A stretch of 64,000 nucleotides of DNA, taken from positions 124,001 through 188,000 of the forward strand of contig CANMSI010000001.1 of assembly GCA_947500575.1 (NCBI GenBank). Reading direction: 5' to 3'. The translations under genes were made by a program, and so were the position numbers. This document shows positions 62,573 to 64,000 of the stretch, piece after piece. The stretch comes from an uncultured Flavobacteriaceae bacterium (lineage in GTDB: Bacteria > Bacteroidota > Bacteroidia > Flavobacteriales > Flavobacteriaceae). The notes beneath the pieces were generated by a model, which was given only the letters and a program-made list of their open reading frames with translations, was not told the origin of the DNA and did not search any database. How positions within the stretch are numbered: the stretch's first letter is position 1; every line of letters begins with the position of its first letter.

Positions 62573-63733
62573 CTACTGGGTTTTATGATATAGTTTATCG
62601 TATAAGTTCGAAGAAGATTTCACGTATTTTGGCTGGGAAGTAATTTGTTTCCAGCGATGGCTTACACTATCACTTAAATGCAACCGCGCATCGATTCCTT
62701 TAAAAGTAGGGTTTTGCTTCCACATGGGGTGTGCGTCCCAATGGCAATTAATATAATGTATCGCTTTTACCACATCCGAGTGCTCGTCTATAGTTTTAAA
62801 AAAGGGTACAAACCACTGGTCCCATGCCATTTGGGCCTGTACTGGATTGCCCAATTGCATTTCTTTGGTAAGACCAGAATTGCCTTGAGGATTATTTACG
62901 AAATCAGTAACCGTTGGGGTAGCTTCTGCAATAAATACGGGCTTCCCTTTTTTGCGAGCAAACTCGAACATTTGAATTTTTTCCCAATAATTAAAAAAAG
63001 AAGTTCCCAACCAATCTACATAGTCATCTCCCGGATACCATGCTTCCAATTGTTTAAGAGACGACATGAATCCTGCGGATTGCCATACATAAGCGGTATT
63101 GGTAACACCCTTTGCTTTTAATATATCTACAATACGTTTGTAGGCTTTGATGGTACTCTTCCGATCGTAATGGTTCCAAGGATCTCCATCAAACTCATAA
63201 GCGATCCTAAGAAATACTGGACGTTCTCCTAAAGAAAGTAAAAAATCCGCTAAAGAATTGATATACACATCATGTGTACCATCTGCTATCTTTTCTTCAT
63301 GATTTACAAATGAAAGACCCATGGCCAAAATCATGTTTTTATAATCTGGGTCGTCTAATTGTAGGCTAACATTATAATCATTATCACCCCAATCATGGGT
63401 GTTATAAATCCCATCCAAACCTTGCATGATATGTCCGAAAGATGTTTCACCAGGGCTTATATTCGTATAGGTAGTCCAACCGGCTGGTTTATCAAAATGG
63501 TCCAAATACCCATCCTTGTATTCTTCCAAACCACCTACGGCTTCCAATTCTTGACCTACAAAAAGGAGTACTTCCCCATCTTCGGGCTCAAATTTGGCTA
63601 ACTTTCGCTTTCCAGAAATAGACTTCTTAGACGATTCAGCTGGCGCTTTAGCTGCTGCTTCATTTACTTGCTGCTGTCCATAACAGGCAAACAATAGTAA
63701 AACCAAAATTAAAACACCAAATCTTTTAGTCAT
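62573..63733 (-). CDS. GH26-like glycoside hydrolase
   Basis: A 386-residue exported protein; the leader MTKRFGVLILVLLLFACYGQ is a probable lipoprotein signal (FAC). The fold resembles family GH26 (beta-mannanase clan): FLRIAYEFDGDPWNHY carries a Glu in the position of the acid/base, and KPVFIAEATPTV a Glu in the position of the nucleophile; AYVWQSAGFMSS and DYVDWLGTSFFNYW lie between. It is followed by galK and galT and preceded by a sugar porter gene, so it probably serves a galactose- or mannose-containing glycan. The substrate is an inference. Confidence 0.8.
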   Translation of the reverse strand: MTKRFGVLILVLLLFACYGQQQVNEAAAKAPAESSKKSISGKRKLAKFEPEDGEVLLFVGQELEAVGGLEEYKDGYLDHFDKPAGWTTYTNISPGETSFGHIMQGLDGIYNTHDWGDNDYNVSLQLDDPDYKNMILAMGLSFVNHEEKIADGTHDVYINSLADFLLSLGERPVFLRIAYEFDGDPWNHYDRKSTIKAYKRIVDILKAKGVTNTAYVWQSAGFMSSLKQLEAWYPGDDYVDWLGTSFFNYWEKIQMFEFARKKGKPVFIAEATPTVTDFVNNPQGNSGLTKEMQLGNPVQAQMAWDQWFVPFFKTIDEHSDVVKAIHYINCHWDAHPMWKQNPTFKGIDARLHLSDSVSHRWKQITSQPKYVKSSSNLYDKLYHKTQ

Positions 63734-63860
63734 ATAAAAATTCACCTATGTATCTCTCTACCTTCAAACCGTGCACAGGTAGAAGTGGTTATATACTATT
63801 CCTCTCCTACTCTAATGATAGAGAGGTCTGGATTAAACCCTCCTAGTATCGGATGCTGTA

Positions 63861-64000
63861 TCATTTTACCAACTCCGCTTCAATTTGCTCCAAAGATTTG
63901 CCTTTTGTTTCTGGAAGTATTTTAAGCATTATAAAAAATCCAACCAAAGCCAAGGTTCCAAAAATAAAGAAGGTCATTGCATTGCCAAGATTAGAAAGTT
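63861..64000 (-). CDS. Sugar-porter MFS transporter, C-terminal end (cut by window)
   Basis: The frame is open to the right edge and ends at TGA (63861-63863). The 45 visible residues, LSNLGNAMTFFIFGTLALVG, then FFIMLKILPETKGKSLEQIE and AELVK, are the last membrane helix and the PETKGK-S-LE-x-IE signature of sugar porters of the major facilitator superfamily. It is the promoter-proximal gene of a run GH26-like, galK, galT, so it probably imports galactose or a related sugar. Confidence 0.85.
   Translation of the reverse strand, partial: LSNLGNAMTFFIFGTLALVGFFIMLKILPETKGKSLEQIEAELVK

Noticed and set aside
62678-63121. 147-codon plus-strand frame opposite the GH26-like gene
   Set aside because: Antisense to a gene with family motifs and a signal peptide; no protein-like features.

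Overview
The window reads as chromosome of a marine-type member of the Flavobacteriaceae (Bacteroidota). This is inferred from AT-rich DNA, dense short operons, few Shine-Dalgarno sequences, lipoboxes of the SxxC type, TAnnTTTG-like promoter boxes and many families typical of flavobacteria: DUF4331, 2TM-domain proteins, head-GIN proteins, PspC/PadR, the LETM1-related protein, DUF2490, DUF2141 and an OsmC-hydrolase fusion. I see no phage, insertion sequence, CRISPR array, rRNA or tRNA. It looks like core chromosome without a foreign island.

Layout. 1-3000: two amidohydrolases (the first cut by the window edge) and a TPMT-like methyltransferase. 3002-4889: a membrane protein and a lipoprotein with EF-hand-like loops. 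5156-12861: a large Asp-box propeller protein, an S9 peptidase, a DUF2490 protein, an alpha/beta-hydrolase-OsmC fusion and a YdeI-like protein. 12924-18168: lipoprotein Cu/Zn-SOD, an ECF sigma/anti-sigma pair, and facing it a DUF4331 operon in which the DUF4331 region appears split over two proteins, followed by a TPR lipoprotein. 18335-23592: LETM1-related protein, then a LytTR response regulator, three 2TM proteins, a LytS-like kinase with its own C-terminal 2TM domain and a TPR protein. 23815-30211: aquaporin, VF530-like protein, FAD oxidoreductase, acyl-CoA synthetase, a small gene that looks frameshifted, PaiB-like, a small membrane protein and a GNAT enzyme.

30335-34014 is a three-gene operon for a penicillin-acylase-type amidase, a dienelactone-hydrolase-like protein and a secreted protein resembling nucleoside hydrolases. 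34101-42434 is rich in peroxide functions: KatG, an AhpD-like protein and OxyR with both redox cysteines, with a TonB-dependent receptor and a DUF2141 protein between them. 42480-48678 holds cell wall (PBP4-like), lactonase-like, NudK, DUF2461, AIM24-like and DUF4442 genes. 48895-54196 is an envelope-stress-like locus: DUF4870, a duplicated NTF2-like protein, PadR, PspC and two tandem head-GIN lipoproteins. 54329-56416 pairs a dipeptide epimerase with a BioF-like PLP enzyme, suggestive of peptidoglycan peptide recycling.

57138-60119 carries thioredoxin reductase and a stress operon (universal stress protein, small eRF1-like protein, lipoprotein). The right end, 60273-64000, is a galactose/glycan operon on the minus strand: sugar-porter transporter (cut by the edge), GH26-like glycoside hydrolase, galK and galT.

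The best candidates for an under-described system are the 2TM/LytTR locus, the split DUF4331/ECF locus and the PadR/PspC/GIN locus. All families and functions were assigned by reading the sequence; no search was run.
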